A DNA stretch of 64,000 nucleotides from Citrus sinensis (taxonomy: Eukaryota > Streptophyta > Magnoliopsida > Sapindales > Rutaceae), in contig NC_068558.1 in assembly GCF_022201045.2 (NCBI RefSeq), positions 2,542,001 through 2,606,000 of the forward strand, read 5' to 3'. The first letter of the stretch is position 1; the number at the start of each line of letters is the position of its first letter. Under the pieces are notes generated by a model. The model had not been told where the DNA came from and searched no databases. It saw nothing but the letters and a program-made list of their open reading frames with translations. The position numbers and the translations under genes were made by a program. Of this stretch, positions 47,047 through 60,560 are shown piece by piece.

Positions 47047-49329
47047 ATGGAGAGTCATGGAGGTTTCAGATCCCTTCCTACCGTTGAAGAAGTAGTTACT
47101 ACTCTCATTCTCCTTTGTGCTGCCTTATATTCTCAACTAAAATCTGAAATGGAGAGTCTCATGGGGTTCAGATTCCAGCCATCCAATGAACAAATCTTCT
47201 GTCTTCTCGAGAAGAAGAGGCTTAACCCCCATTTCTCGCATCACACTATCAAGGATATTGATGATATCTGCAGCCTTGAGCCTTGGGACTTGGCAGGTAC
47301 GTAATGGTATTTTTATTCTTCTTACCCTCACTCGAACTCTTGAACCACTAAAGTTAGAATGGTTTTGCCAGCGAAACTAAACTAACTGGCAGGCACCATG
47401 TATTACTTTTGTAACGCAGGGGCATCAAAAACTGAGTCCGAGGATCGAGTTTGTTACTTTTTCTGTAAACCTTATTACAAATACAAGAAGAGTACACGTG
47501 CCCACAGAAGAACAAATGCAGGGTACTGGAAAGTTACTGGTAGAGGTTCCAAGATCAAAACCAGAAACGGCCTTTCTGGTACCAAAAAGATTTTGACTTT
47601 CAAATATCATGGTCCTGCTTCCAAGAAAGCTAAGATTGGCTGGGTTATGCATGAGTACCATGTGAACGACGATCCCAGTTACAAGGTATGAGCTCTGTTC
47701 TTGTCGCTCACATCAACTTTGACCATTTCTTTTATGAATTGTTGAATGTTTGGGATGTGACCTCGAACTGCATGTTTTGTCAATCTTACAACAACTGTAG
47801 TTTAATCTATATGGTGCTCCTCTTGATGATTGAAGTGATTGTTTGGTGAAGCATGCTAGAATATTGATTGGATTAGTATTAAAACTGCTACTTCTTTTTG
47901 GTGGTCTATATTACGTGGACATGACACGATATGCACTAAGGATATGTGTCTCTGTCACCTATTATTTTAATTGGTAGGATCTTCTGGTGGATCAAATCTC
48001 AATGAAACTAAGGGCAGGGTGGTGTTAATGTAAGAAATTGTGACTTTCTTAAACAAGCATTAACATGACTTGATGAAAGAATCGGTAGTTTTGTTTCTCC
48101 TAGAAGTTTGGTGACTAGTAAACTGGCTATGCTAATGAAAATCTGAAGATTAATTGATAATTTAGCTTACCTTATTTTGTTTGTGCCTTCAATTCATGCA
48201 GATAGAATTCGTATTGTGTCGCATAGAAAGAAAATGCGAAAACAAGCATGGTATTTCTACTTCTGATGGTGGTGAATCGAGACAACAACTGGTTTCTTGT
48301 CTTAGTGAAGAAAATACTCCCACTAACTCTCAGCAGCAACTACCAAATCACAATTTGATTTCTTGTCCAGGAAATCATATTGAACAAAGTACTCCCACAT
48401 TCCCTCGGGTAATACCAAATGCCAATTTGATTTCTCCAACTGATCTACTATCAAGTGATCATTTGAATTCTAATAGAAACCATAGTGAAGGAAATATTCT
48501 CACAAACCAGCAGCAACAGCCAAATCACAATTTGATTTCTCCTTTTGGAAATCTAATTGAGGAAAACAGCCCCACAAACCCCCAGCTACCACCAGACAGC
48601 AATTCTAATTCCTTTCCTAGAAATCTTATTGGACAATATACTCTCAAATACCCTCAGTTACTACCAAACCATGGTTTGGTTTCTCCGACTGAACTATTAC
48701 CAAGTGACCATTTGATTTCTAAGCGAAATCATATTGAAGAAAATATTATCAAAAACCAGCAGCTACACCCACATCACAATTTGATTTATCATTTTGGAAA
48801 TCAAATTGAACAAAATAGTCCCACAAACCCCTGGCTACCACCAAATAGCAATTTGATTTCTTTTCCTGGAAATCTTATTGAACAACTACCAAGTGACCAT
48901 TTGATTTCTAAGCAAACTCTTAGTGAAGAAAATAGTCTCAAAAACCTGCATCTACAGCCAAATCACAATTCGATTTCTAATTTTGGAAATCAAATTAAAG
49001 AAAATAGTCCCACAAACCCCCAGTTACCATTAAACAGCAATTTAGATTCACAGCTACTTCTAAATCAGCCTATGGTACTGCATTCTAGCTGTTCTTTTGT
49101 TAATTATGATATTTCTGATTATCAAATTAACAGTGATCAGGTAAATGACCTGATCAATTCCCAAAGGGCTTTCCAGTGTGAAAATTCTCGCAAAGACACT
49201 GGACAAACCCTTTCCCCTGACTTAAACTCATCAAAGTCAGATGGAGGAACTTCAACTTATGCAGAGGATAGCAGTGACACAAATAACACTGCTTACATGG
49301 ATGCATGGATAAATGGACTATTGCTTTAA
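47047..49329 (+). CDS. Divergent NAC-domain transcription factor, gene 2
   Basis: Exons 47047-47296, 47420-47685 and 48202-49329, with the same sizes for exons 1 and 2 (250 and 266 nt) and the same phases as gene 1, encode 547 aa. The NAC subdomains A-E are all present: MGFRFQPSNEQIFCLLEKKR, SLEPWDLAG, VCYFFCKPYYKYK, NAGYWKVTGRGSKIKTRN and KIGWVMHEYHV..EFVLCRIERK. The last exon carries the Asn/Pro-rich repeats. It differs from gene 1 by in-frame indels: an extra EENSPTNPQLP-type segment in the middle, loss of a segment near the exon start, and one instead of three acidic 29-residue units at the end. All indels respect the frame, suggesting both genes are functional or only recently redundant. 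Confidence 0.88.
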
Positions 49330-50935
49330 GTAGCAAATTTAAACAGCAATCAAATCCTCTCGAGGTATTATTATTAATTTACTACTATCAATATTGTGAT
49401 AAATGCTCCATTCACGTTTTATTGTAATAGAACTCTGTAATCTTAAGTAGCATATGTAAACAACCATGAAATCCTCCAGGAGGAAAATATTATTGTTATT
49501 GACAATTTGATATTAGTTGCTAGTAATCTTTGAGACTTTGTTACGTACTAATGGAAATGATGTTTGTAGTAATTGGATACTCCACTTGGCCTGTATCTGG
49601 TATCTATGTGTAGCATATGGCCAAGTTCTGGAAAACTTTAGTTTGTTAAACGGAATGGTTGTTCAAAAAAATACGTACGAATGGTACAAGGAGGGAGGGG
49701 CGGTTTATTCGTTGTGAGATAATGGCAATGTGTGGAACTAAATGTAAGCCTGGGTGGCCAAGCTGAAACAATAATTCGGATTTAAAAAAAAAAGGAGATT
49801 TAATTAAAATTTTACCAATTTTATGTTTGGGCTACACTTATGCAGGGTGTTTAAGTTTATGGTTTCTTTATTATATTCTCGTCTTTGGCCCCCTTAGTTT
49901 TACTATTTTATGTTATTATCCATTTAATTTTATAATTCTTTTATTATAGCCCTCATTTAACAAAAATACTGGTTTGGCCAATTGTCACAAGTACGTCAGA
50001 TCAAATTATCTTGAACTAATTTGCGAAAAACGTCTATAATCTGAAGAACTTGCAAGGCTCGATATCAACCATATCAAAGGGAGATGTTCTTGAAAGACTC
50101 CAGTTAATGCGAAGAATATGGCGGCTAAGCTCTTTCTTTCGTTTCTTTTCTTTCTTATTTTTTCCTTCCTCTTTTGAGAGGGGGCTAAGCTTTTTTTTTT
50201 TTTTTTAAATGCCTATACAAGGATTATTGTTTCTCCAAGTTTCAAAATCTTTTCTAAAACAAGAAAAGGGTCTCTATAGAAGTTATCAATATGATCGTCA
50301 AATTTATCGATTGTAAATTCAATCATAGTTATAAACTATATGAAGACAAAAGCGGTGCTTTGATACCAAATAAAAGAAAAGAGAGCCGGGGTTGGATGAA
50401 ATTTGTTGTGCTTGTATAATTCTAAACTCATTCTAAATCAATATATGTATTATAAAGTTTTGTTAGAAAGAATAGTTCAATTGACAATTCTGCTTGTTAA
50501 CATTTAGGGAGTATTTGGGTCAGTTGCGCTGCTTATTTTATTAATATTATTGTTGGATCTTCCTTATCAATTGAAGCTTTGCAACAGAAGATAGGGGTGT
50601 GAATAGGTCAAGCTCATGACATCTTCAACTAAGGAATTAAGCTTTCTTCGATCGTCATCTCAACTGTATTTGAATGTGTACTTGAAATCAATGGTCATTA
50701 AAATAAAGTTTTTCATTGCAGAATTAGCTTTTTGGAAGTTTTTCATAGTTTTATATGTGGAATAGTGGAATCTCTGAACTATCCAATCTGAGCAAATTAC
50801 ACCTCGGAAAAAAGAACACGTTGATTATTTTACCAGATATTGCACTTCATCGATTTTCATTATACCACAATTGGTCATCGTTTTGGTACCTCATATGGAA
50901 GGCGTGCCACTTTGTTCACAATCTTTTTTAAGCTT

Positions 50936-51170
50936 GTTTGGGATTTGGAGTTGGGTAATTGTAGTTTAAAAGTTACAATACTAAAGTGTCTGATAAATAT
51001 TAGTTTGGAAGATAAATTAATTTGATTTTACAATGAAAAATTTATTATATTTGTACCAATTTTATCAAAATTGTTATTTATAAATTATACTTGATACATA
51101 ATATTAACTTTTAGTTAATAATTATAGTTTTTATCCCTCAACAACGGTTACAACACCTCAATGCCAAAAC
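50936..51170. mobile_element. MITE-like element, copy 1
   Basis: Ends are GTTTGGGATTTGGAGTTG and the imperfect complement of CAACACCTCAATGCCAAAAC, about 235 bp apart. The left half resembles 59843-59930 (GG(T)TTGAGTAATTGTA..TTA and TTACAA(T/C)A(C/T)TAAAGT). The target duplication is unclear. Confidence 0.5.
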
Positions 51171-52483
51171 AAAATCTTTGTTTAGTGAGTTTTCAAGATT
51201 AGTTTGGCCAGCTAGTTAATTTCAAGATTTTTTGCCTTATGGTATCTCTAGATCAGACTCTTGGAACGGTATATTTAACGCTTGCAAACTATATGAAACA
51301 TATTAGGAAACATTAGTCTAATCATAATGTCCTGTTCATCAAAGAAATTTACTGATAAAATGACAAAAAGAAAAAAAAAAAAAAGGAATCCATTTATGAT
51401 ACAAAAATTCTGGTGAAAGAAACAATCATCAGTTCATCATTCGTGTATGACACTCTATGCAGTTTGGTCATAAGCTGTAAAGGCTAATGTTCATGCTTTT
51501 TCTACTTCCATGGAATCTCCAACAATATCCTGGCATCCTTGTAAATAATACGGAAATGCTGGCCAAGCAGCTCATCGTGGCTTTGAAATTTGAATAGAGG
51601 ATGTATAAGCTCTAAAGTGAGTACACAACATGTATAAAACCTTAAAAGTCCTTGTATAAGCTGAGAATAGCTGAGAATAGAGGTCCTAATTTAATGACTT
51701 CACTGATATAAGGCTTGCAGAGACATCAATGACCGCCCAAGCTTACAGCTATATTTGTCCTGCACAATAATCCATCAAATAAAAGGCAATCGAGATTTTA
51801 GATCATAAGTTGTAGTGCTTCACTAGAAGTATAAAATAAATGCTACCCGTTAATAAAAAACAGTAAGGTGCACGAGAAGAAACACTGATCATGTACATAC
51901 TGCAATTATCATAAAATGCAGTCGTGCATGCATTTGCAAATGCTGCCATAAACTTTGCATATCCATGTTTGAACTTGACAATTCATGGAAAACGACTTTC
52001 CTTTTGTTAAAGTTCTTGAGTCACAGAAAGAATTGCATAACCAATCATTAACATATATGTTAAGCAGATTTTAAACGTAATGACCTTATGGGTTCAGATC
52101 AGACTTCATCAGAACCATAATTGAAAATAGTTTTGGTTCTCGATTGGAAACTGACACAATCATTCTCAGCATGTAATAGCAGGATTGCATAAAATTTAGG
52201 ATTACTAAAGGGAATGCATCATTATTCTCTTCAAAGGGTGGGTATTTATGGCAAAGTGAAAAACTTCTGGGGATGGATTATATCTGTCAAAAGTTTTGAT
52301 CCTTCACTACCATTATGAAGAATCTGAGGGTAATCTTTTAAGATCAATCATCTGCTTCAAGCGTATCCATCCACTATATGCATATGTGTTTGTGCTTACA
52401 CATGGACTGACAGGACTAGCATATCCCTGTAGAAGTATTAGGTATGTATGTCTCTTACCTGTATCTTAATGTGGTTAACATTG
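51171..52483. other. Intergenic DNA and 3' UTR of the myosin-binding protein gene
   Basis: No coding sequence. The downstream part is likely transcribed 3' UTR of the minus-strand gene; a spliced UTR intron is possible around 52450. Confidence 0.45.
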
Positions 52484-54459
52484 TTAGCTAGACTGCAAGG
52501 AAGAGATCACATCATCTGTAGCAAAGTGAACTTTCTTGTCTGTGATTTTCAGATTGCCCATATGTTTGGATTTCAGTAATTTGTCATCGGTGTTCCCTTC
52601 ATTCTCATCCGGCAATGGCCCAGCTTGATCATTAATCTTCACACCTTCTCCATCACAAGACACTTCAACAAAACCATCAGGCGGGCTGCTAGAGTCAGAT
52701 TTTTCATTGTTGGATGAGCAGGATTTTGATATAAAATCCTGATAATCGTCATCAGCTTCACCTTCTTGCCCATCAATTTCTTCTTCCCTTAAGATTCCAT
52801 ATTTTTCTCTATAAGCCTCAATTTCAGCCTCTAAGTCCTTGATTTCTTCCTCTCTTTTTGTGAGCAACTCCTTTGTTGATTGCAAGGCTTCCTGGTCATA
52901 CTCTGCCTGCTCCTCCATCATCCTTTGATATTGTAGGGCATCCATCTGAACAGCTGCCTTCTCTGCTTGCAATCTGGTGATCATAGCCATTGCATTGTTA
53001 GCTGCAACAGCAGCTGCACTTCTTTCCTCGTCTAATTCCATGTACAAATCCATCAGTGACTTGCGATCCAAACGAACCTGTCTATTCAGATGGTGCAAAA
53101 TTGAATCACCATAAGCTTCATTTGAAACATTCCCCTCAGCATCCTCCGTTTTCTCAAGTGGCGATTTCCTCAGAATCCTAGTACTCCACCTTGGACTGGC
53201 TTGAGCTGAATCTGAAAGGGGGATTCCGAAAAACTTGTTTCCTCTAATAAAAGTAGGCGTCTTATCTTCATTAAAATCCTCGGCATCTGTCAGCAGCGGC
53301 ACTGCTGCAGCTGTCGTTTCGTCCTTAACTATTGAAAAGATTCATGAACCAGATCAATAACATGCCAAATAGAGACTATCATTGGCATAAGCACTTCAAG
53401 ATTGTTCAATAGGTGGGATGTCAAGACATTTGGAAATATAGTAATCTATATTTAAATACAAAACATATAAATATATAAACAAGTGGCGCATAGCTATGCA
53501 GGCTATGAAGAGAAGGAAGGAGTGTCATCATTCGGGATTAAATGAGGAAAAATAAAAAAGAATTTGGAAACAAATAAAATCATGACAGCCAAACACCAAA
53601 ATGTTTCGTGACGAAAGCTTTTTAAACTGCATAGCCAACATTTCAAAGAAAAAGAAAGGAAGTGCAACGAATTTAAATGAAGGGTTCAAAACTCACATGG
53701 CTTACTGAGACTCAGTGCATTAGAGCTGCCCTCATCTTCTGGAAGCTCTGATTCATTATCTGCACTAAACTTGAGTTCTGTGTATCGTATGTGGGGCAAC
53801 TCCAAATTGCGGGTCAGGTCCATATTTCTCTGCTCCTCAATCCTCGAGGTCAAGAATGATGCTCGTGGAGAAGGAGCAGGCGCTTGTGATGTCAGGCCAG
53901 AATTTTTCCCCTTTGGATAGGACTTTACCTTCAATGGCTCCCCACAGCACGAGCAGCATTGAACACTGCTCTTCTCCACATGCACCATTTCATCCTTCTT
54001 ATTAGGAGGCAATGTCAATTGCATTTCATCATCATCTACAATCAACTCCATATCCTTCTGCAAAATCCCCACAAGAGACTTGTACGTATCACAATCCCCA
54101 GATTCTCTGCCCGTAGCAAATGAGAGGAGACACGGCTCGCACATCTTCCTTATATCAGAAAGTTTCTTGTGGACATGACAATATGCAAGGGATGATACAT
54201 CCTTCTTGTGAGCCTCACATATGGATTCATTGTAATAAAAATTAGGATTCCTATGAACAAGAACATGATCAATTCTAGTGCAAAGCAAGCAAGGGATCTT
54301 CAACTCAAAGAACTTGGCAAATTCATTGGCAGCAAATGCAAGAAACCCATCAATGAATAGAATAATGATTAACACCCATTCAAGAACGGCATAAATCAAG
54401 AAATGCGGGAACTTTCCCAGCTCCTGCTCAACATAAGATTTAAATGAACGCTTTGCCAT
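52484..54459 (-). CDS. GTD-binding (DUF593) myosin-binding membrane protein
   Basis: Two coding exons, 54459-53697 and 53328-52484 (GT-AG, phase 1), encode 535 aa. One hydrophobic segment lies near residues 19-42 (FLIYAVLEWVLIIILFIDGF). A Cys/His-rich segment follows (KIPCLLCTRIDHV, CEAHKKDVSSLAYCHVHKK, MCEPCLLSF), typical of the MyoB/zein-binding family. The coiled-coil GTD-binding domain lies at about 339-431 (LDRKSLMDLYMELDEERSAA ... EQAEYDQEAL). These proteins anchor on ER-derived or other endomembrane vesicles and bind the globular tail of class XI myosins. The reading frame is open upstream of the ATG into the leader, but MAKRSFKSYVEQELG is the family start. Which member it is cannot be said. 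Confidence 0.92.
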
Positions 54460-55855
54460 AATGTTTTGGACCCTGAAAAGATGAATCGGATTTATAAAAG
54501 AATGAATAAATAAATATTTAATTTTATCCTTATCTATGTTGCTTAAAATCAATCAGGTTTGGACAGAAATGCTCAAAGGATGATGAAGCAAAAGATCATG
54601 ACCTCAGGAGGATAACCCAGACCGGGATCATGACCTTTCTCTTTGAGTGATCGAAGAACAAAAAGACAGAACCGAAGGGTGTTATTCAATTTTAGGTTTC
54701 AAAGTTTGAATGGTGAATTTCAATTGCTATAAATAGGAAACTTTTATTGAAAAAAATATGAGGTTTATTTGCAGGACTATATACCGGAAATAACGGTCTA
54801 TCAAGCATTGGACTAAACGATGTAGTTTTGCTAGGCTATTTAGTGGGGATTTGTTTTCGGAACAGCACCTTGGTAAATTTATTATTTTATTATAATACCC
54901 TCAGATATTTTATTTGACAAAAGTATTAAAATGATTAATATACTTAAAGTTGGTCGAATTGAGCATAACATCCACGCATCCATTTAATTCCCTTACTCTG
55001 CTACTCTCAGATTTTGTTAATGATCTACAAATTCTTAATAACTTTTTATCTGCGAGTTTGTTGCTGCTTCCGCTTACTCAACTTGCTCACACACACAAGT
55101 TTCTTAATGGTCAAATGGACAACATGCGAGCTGCTTTTTCTGAAAGCTAATATCAGGAATTTGAGTGTACTGTATATCCCAAGAACAGTTCAGATATGGC
55201 TTTTGCTTTAAATAACATTCACTGCAAAGCCAGGTCCAATTCTTGGCTTCCACGACGAAACTAGTTCCCGCAGCACAAATTCACAATCATCTATCTCATT
55301 ACACTAGTGTCCAGGTACCAACCACAACATAAACGCTAAAACACAGGAAAATGATTAAATTACTAGTCAGCATTCAACTACGTTACCACATATAATTCAG
55401 GCACATAATTTAAACATTTATCCACAAGCAAACACATTTTAACAGATGAGCAAGTAATGCAGATTTCAACTGCCACAACAACTATGCTTGTTACATAAGC
55501 ACAACAAATTCAGTATACCAGTTTAAAATTGCATAAATGTCATCACAAAACCACCTTCAATGTGGGATCTAGTCTACAAAGTACAACTTTAAGAATAAAC
55601 TGCTATCATTTCTGTGTCAGGACTGACTGAACAGGTACATACAGAGGTATATGCTTAACTGGAGATGAAATTTCACATATCATCCTACTAAACCAATTGA
55701 AGGAAACAGTTTATCAGATCTATTAAAACTATAAACCTGCTGCTGCCTGTTAACAAAAATGCCTATATCTTGCAAGCTTTGAATGAAACTTAGCTGAATG
55801 TCCATGAATTAGACTGTATAAAGATAGTTCTTGAGTATCAACAGCTCTATATTAA
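54460..55855. other. Intergenic DNA between the myosin-binding and NOL9-type genes
   Basis: 5' leader and promoter of the minus-strand myosin-binding gene, then 3' flank of the NOL9-type gene. Nothing further was recognised. Confidence 0.45.
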
Positions 55856-58800
55856 CTAGCTTGTTGGTAAAACATTGGCAGACATATAAGGAGACATGCA
55901 TCCCTGTACCTGGGAGGAAAAAAGATAAATTGTTTAAAATAAAACTTCAGTCAAGGTACAAGGATCTATATTTGACAGAAAATGCCGAACTTAAGTGCTT
56001 AGAGCAAAATACTGTTATCTGAAAGAAATGGTAACCTGCAAAAGGCATGTAGGAATTTGGATGAACCCCTGAAGAAAAAGATCAACCTTTTCTAGGATGC
56101 CGGGTGGAACAGGCGTGATCACATACAGCAAACCTTTCAACGTGTCAATTCCTCTAACAATCCCTGTATTATAAAGGCACCATGTAAGCTCAGAAAATTT
56201 TATTGTATTTTTATTTTTTGGTTAATGTCTTGCACAAAAATCAGAGATTAGTATCATGACAATCAAATTAATTAGTGCAAGAGTGAAGCATACTTTCACA
56301 GATAGATAAAGCACTATTTAGTATTTCCGGCACAAAACAACATCAATCTAAATCTCAGCATGCCCTTATGATACATCCCCGTCTATTAAGAAAATGTTAA
56401 TTGGGGGATTGCTGACATATCTTACAAGTTTACAAGTTATTTTTTATATACGTTATCACTGTTTTTATTTTCAAATATGAGCAGAAAAAGATATAAGGTC
56501 ACAGGAATTTCAGTCATGCTAGAGTCCTCATCCCATATTTCTGATGCTAATGAAGTAAAATCACAGTTGATGTAAACAAAATTATGACTTATTCAAACAT
56601 AATAATAATGTAAATGCTAGAGAAACGGAAACTACTATCATTTAAACATAGCTAGACAGAGAAGTGAAGTGACCTACCAAGACCTACACAATGAGGTAAG
56701 TTTTCAGAAGCATCAGAGCTAATTGCCAGGCCAACAATAGTTGCATTCAAACTGTAGAAAATTTCACTGCTAGGTACCTGGGATAAACAATATAAACCAT
56801 AAATTTAAGACCATTCCTGCATAATGACACAAAGGGAAAAAGCACATAGCAAGCTAGCATATCTGACATTCACCTTAAATTTTTCCCAAATATCTTATAT
56901 GTAACATTGACAAGACATAAAAAACAAAACGGTACGGGTGCAAACTATGCTACAGAAATATTATAATAGCCATAACACCTACAGCAATCATTTGATGCCT
57001 TAAACCAACCTGGCAGTAGAGATGCCTTATCTTGATACTTGAGATTGGAACTTGATAAGGAGGATGAGCAGCTAGTGCCTGTGCAAGTTCTTTAATTATG
57101 GTGATGTTTAGGTCACTAGGAAAGCACTGCCTGAAATAAGCCATTGTTCTTAAATCCCGTAGAAGGCGTGCATCCTTTTGTACAAGTACTCTGTAAAACA
57201 GAATCGAGATATGATGTAATCTATAGAAGCTGCATGTACTCAAAATATGATTCAGGAAATAGACAAACAGTTAACACCAAATGTCAGCTGCCGGAGGACT
57301 AATGTTCATAGGATACAAAATGAAACAACTTGTCACTTGAACAGAAAGCCATTTCCTACTAATATTGATTTTCATCCATATACAAGCTTTATGAGTATTT
57401 TTGGACCAGAACTCCGTATAGGAACAAGAGTTAGAGCAGAATATAAGAGTGGAGCATTGGCATGTCCAGAAACAAGAACAAAGGTTGACACATGTCCAAA
57501 AAGAATTTATCAATGATACAGTTATCCATGATTTAATAGAGTAAACTTAACAAAAATGAAGAACTTACGATCTATTGAAAGAGTCCTGACGAGCTGAACT
57601 GATCTCTACAAGATTAACATCCACACCTTCAAAGTTGTCCAACCAAAATGCCCCAGCTGGTAGATTCTTCTTCTCAAATGATATGTTTATCTTAACAACG
57701 TGTGTAGGAGTAATATATTTCAGCATGTCCACCAATATATCATAACCAATACCTGAAAAATTATAGGACATGAAAATCATAGTCATGTTTCTGTTAAATT
57801 ACTTGAATGTTCACAAAGGATAATAATTATAGTGAAATAAGTAACCCATCAAAAGAAAAAAGAAAAAAAGTTCTCATTGCAAATTAGAGAAACAAAAATG
57901 CAGTTAAAGACATTAAGAAGCACACCTTTCACCCAACCAGGTGTATTCACAATGAGAGGCAACTCAGTCCGGCCAGGGCTTTCACTCTCATTAAACATGT
58001 AGTACTCCTTGCGATAGTAATCATATAGGGTAGTGATATACTTCAAATATGCTGTTGGATCTCTTTTTGAAGAAACATCACCAAAGAAATAGCACCTACA
58101 GAGAGTAAATATCAAACTATAAGAGAACACAACTCATCTATCAATATTTATGTCCAACAATACTGCATGTTCATATGAATTCAGCACACACTTCAAATTC
58201 TCTGCACGCATAATTACTCTGAAAGCTGGAATCAGTCAAAAAGTTAGTACCTTTTTGGCGTCTTCAAGCATGGAATTGTCAAATCTATTTTTAGGAAAAA
58301 GAAACAACAAAACAATAGCTCGTTACCAATAGAAGAAGAAAAAAGAACATAGTTGAAAATGAAACAAAAACCTGGCATAGAAACCAGAAAATGGAGATAC
58401 TAAAGACTGTATCAAAACCTGGCGTCAGTGTATCAACCACAGTGAGGGACAAAAAACCAGGAGCAGTAAATTCAGGCTGCCCAACATCGGTATCCAAATA
58501 CGCTACTTTCTTATATCTGCATACTCGGCAATGCAAGCTTATCAGGAAAAATAAAATAAAAAGCAATACAAAAATATATGAGCATTATACAAATATATGA
58601 GACCCAATTGACATACAAACATGTATGTGCTGTTGCAAGACATTAAACTCAACTAACATATAAAGTAAAACTAAAAATACCCATCAGAATAATACTTCAA
58701 AGTCGTTAAATAAACAGCTGAAATGACTTAAGAAGAGTTACCTCTGGAGAAGAACGTTGACAAGGTGGCGAGAGAAGGTAGTTTTGCCACAGTTTTTGGC

Positions 58801-58932
58801 TCCACAAATGAAGGCAATAGGAGGAGGGGAAGTGTTTGAATCGTAAGCTATGGAGTCGGCGGCATCGGACCATTCTTGTGGGATGTAAATGGCTGGAGAT
58901 GGATTCTCAGTCTGTGGCATATAAGCGGCCAT
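55856..58932 (-). CDS. Polynucleotide 5'-hydroxyl kinase, NOL9/Grc3 type (9 exons)
   Basis: Coding exons 58932-58742, 58516-58419, 58284-58251, 58095-57926, 57752-57569, 57190-57010, 56777-56678, 56163-56036 and 55909-55856 (sum 1140 nt, 379 aa); all GT-AG with agreeing phases, including one 34-nt exon. The P-loop is GAKNCGKTT (44-52). The DTDVGQPEF motif follows as the second nucleotide-binding signature of the Clp1/Grc3 family. Downstream motifs are YFFGDVSSKRDP, PLIVNTPGWVKG, the C-terminal-domain-like VGLGIVRG and LLYVITPVPP, and the ending QVQGCMSPYMSANVLPTS. Relatives phosphorylate RNA 5'-OH ends during pre-rRNA ITS2 processing in the nucleolus; that role is inferred. The short length is typical of the plant form. 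Confidence 0.93.
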
Positions 58933-59196
58933 AGCTATACGGCTACGGGTTGCAGGCTGTTCTTTGTTTTGATTTTGTGCTCTGCCTTATTTTTGTTTTC
59001 GGTCCGTGTCGTTTGTTGGCTTCTTGTATGCTCATTACATTGTCATTATATAACACAGCGGCTGCGGCGTGAGTGTAAGATTTTGTTATTTTGGGTATTG
59101 ATCGTGTTGAATTTTGTGAAGGCTAGCAGTAGTGCGTGACTGCTGGGTACTCGCAAACAGTGCATGTCCGTTTCGGCTTTGAAGGAGGCCGTGCGA

Positions 59197-59252
59197 GTTG
59201 AGTTGGCTCGGACACTTCGACTGAGTTGGGTTGACTCGGACACTGCGATTGA
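59197..59252 (+). repeat. 28-bp tandem repeat, 2.2 copies
   Basis: GTTG(A/G)GTTG(G/A)CTCGGACACT(T/G)CGA(C/T)TGA twice (59197-59224 and 59225-59252), then the start of a third. It lies about 270 bases upstream of the NOL9-type start codon. Confidence 0.7.
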
Positions 59253-59842
59253 GTTGGCTTTTTATGGATTATGACTTCGACTTTCAAGGCTCCAACGTTA
59301 TATGGGTTTTATTATGGTTTTAGTGTCTTATTTGAGCGGTGGAACTAAGTGCACTCTTTTATATTCTGAGAAGTCCCCTTCTCACGACCATTCGGCTGCA
59401 ATTAGATGTATTTTTAAAAGCACCTGGGGTGTACTTATCCATAGGCAATTTAATCTGGACCAAGTTAAGCCCGTCGCTATAATCTAAATATCTGTAACTG
59501 TTTTTACTTATGGGTAATCGTGTTTAAAATTCTAGTCACGCGTCCTTATTAGAAGGAAAAAGAATTCTAATAATATGCTGTAAAAGTATATCAAATTTTC
59601 TCATTTCGAATTTTCGATGGATAGTGAACGAAAGGAGATTTCCATTTTGAAATTCATTTACTAAAGTAGCTGAGGCTGATAATGTTTAGGATTGCGTACA
59701 TTGCATATAAATGTAACTAGTCAAATCCAAAAGAGTATCATATATCATAGAAATTATTACATGCTTCTTTTTTTGACAATTGACACAGAGCTTGTGTGGT
59801 CGTCTATTTTGTTTATATATAGCCAGTTTTGTTTTAAGATGT

Positions 59843-60090
59843 GTTTGAAATTGAGGTTGAGTAATTGTAAATTAAAAATTACAACATTAAAGTATTTAAT
59901 AAACACTAACTATTGTATTTTAAAAGTTATATTAATATTTTTTTTAACTTATATAATAAAAAATTTATTATATTTTTAATATTTTTATTAAATTTTTTAT
60001 TTATTATATATTATTAATTTTTTTTTTATAATGATAATTTTTTTTTTAACAACAACTGTTAAACTACAATACCTTAATCTCAATAAGAAC
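59843..60090. mobile_element. MITE-like element, copy 2
   Basis: Imperfect inverted ends GTTTGAAATTGAGGTTGAG and the complement of TTAATCTCAATAAGAAC, an AT-rich centre, and similarity to 50936-51170 over the left part. Boundaries are approximate. Confidence 0.5.
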
Positions 60091-60560
60091 GTTAGAACAA
60101 TTGAGCCAGTGGGCTGCTGATTCAGATGTTTTCATCCAACGAAGTTCTCCCAATTGACAACCTGTTCGCTGGGCCCGAGATCTTACACTTAATCCATTCA
60201 CATGCCACGTGTCCAGGCGTACAATTACGGTGCGGTCACGTCTCTCTACAAACAAAATCTTGAACCATCTAGCGCACAATATAAGTCAAACACAAACAGA
60301 TCAAACGGCTATGTCTACACTCTTTCTCCATTACCATCGATCGATCACACCATTAACACCGCAGGCGCCAAAACCTCACTCTAACTCGTCCTCTGCCCAC
60401 CAATAGTCCAATACCCCTCCAAAGAAAATAATAATAATAATAATAAAATAAAATAAAAAATAATATACCATTTAATTAAAAAATCAAATTGTATTAATAA
60501 TTTTGTTAATTTATTTTATATCCGTTTTGTCGCTGCACAGTGTTTCAGTTCGATTTTGAA

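Larger units (their letters stand above)
43614..50852 (+). repeat. NAC block segmental duplication, copy 2
   Basis: Counterpart of 32015-41626. It starts inside the mini-exon region, so the NAC-like first exon is not included. It contains one mini-exon series instead of the four-fold array, a solo LTR of its own, a local 147-bp tandem duplication (46317-46610) and the second intact NAC gene. Confidence 0.88.
58933..60560. promoter_or_regulatory. Intergenic region shared by divergent NOL9-type and MOS14-type genes
   Basis: 1.6 kb between two genes transcribed away from each other. It holds a 28-bp direct repeat (59197-59252), a MITE-like element (59843-60090) and an (AAT)n microsatellite at about 60427-60445. 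No certain TATA box was assigned. Confidence 0.45.

Noticed and set aside
53300..53302. Start codon for a separate 272-aa protein at the second exon of the myosin-binding gene
   Set aside because: The codon is GTG, and the frame extends upstream to a proper AG acceptor in phase with the exon at 53697-54459, so it is one gene.
57247..57516. Overlapping plus and minus frames in an intron of the NOL9-type gene
   Set aside because: Lie within the intron between exons 57569 and 57190; no conserved protein text.
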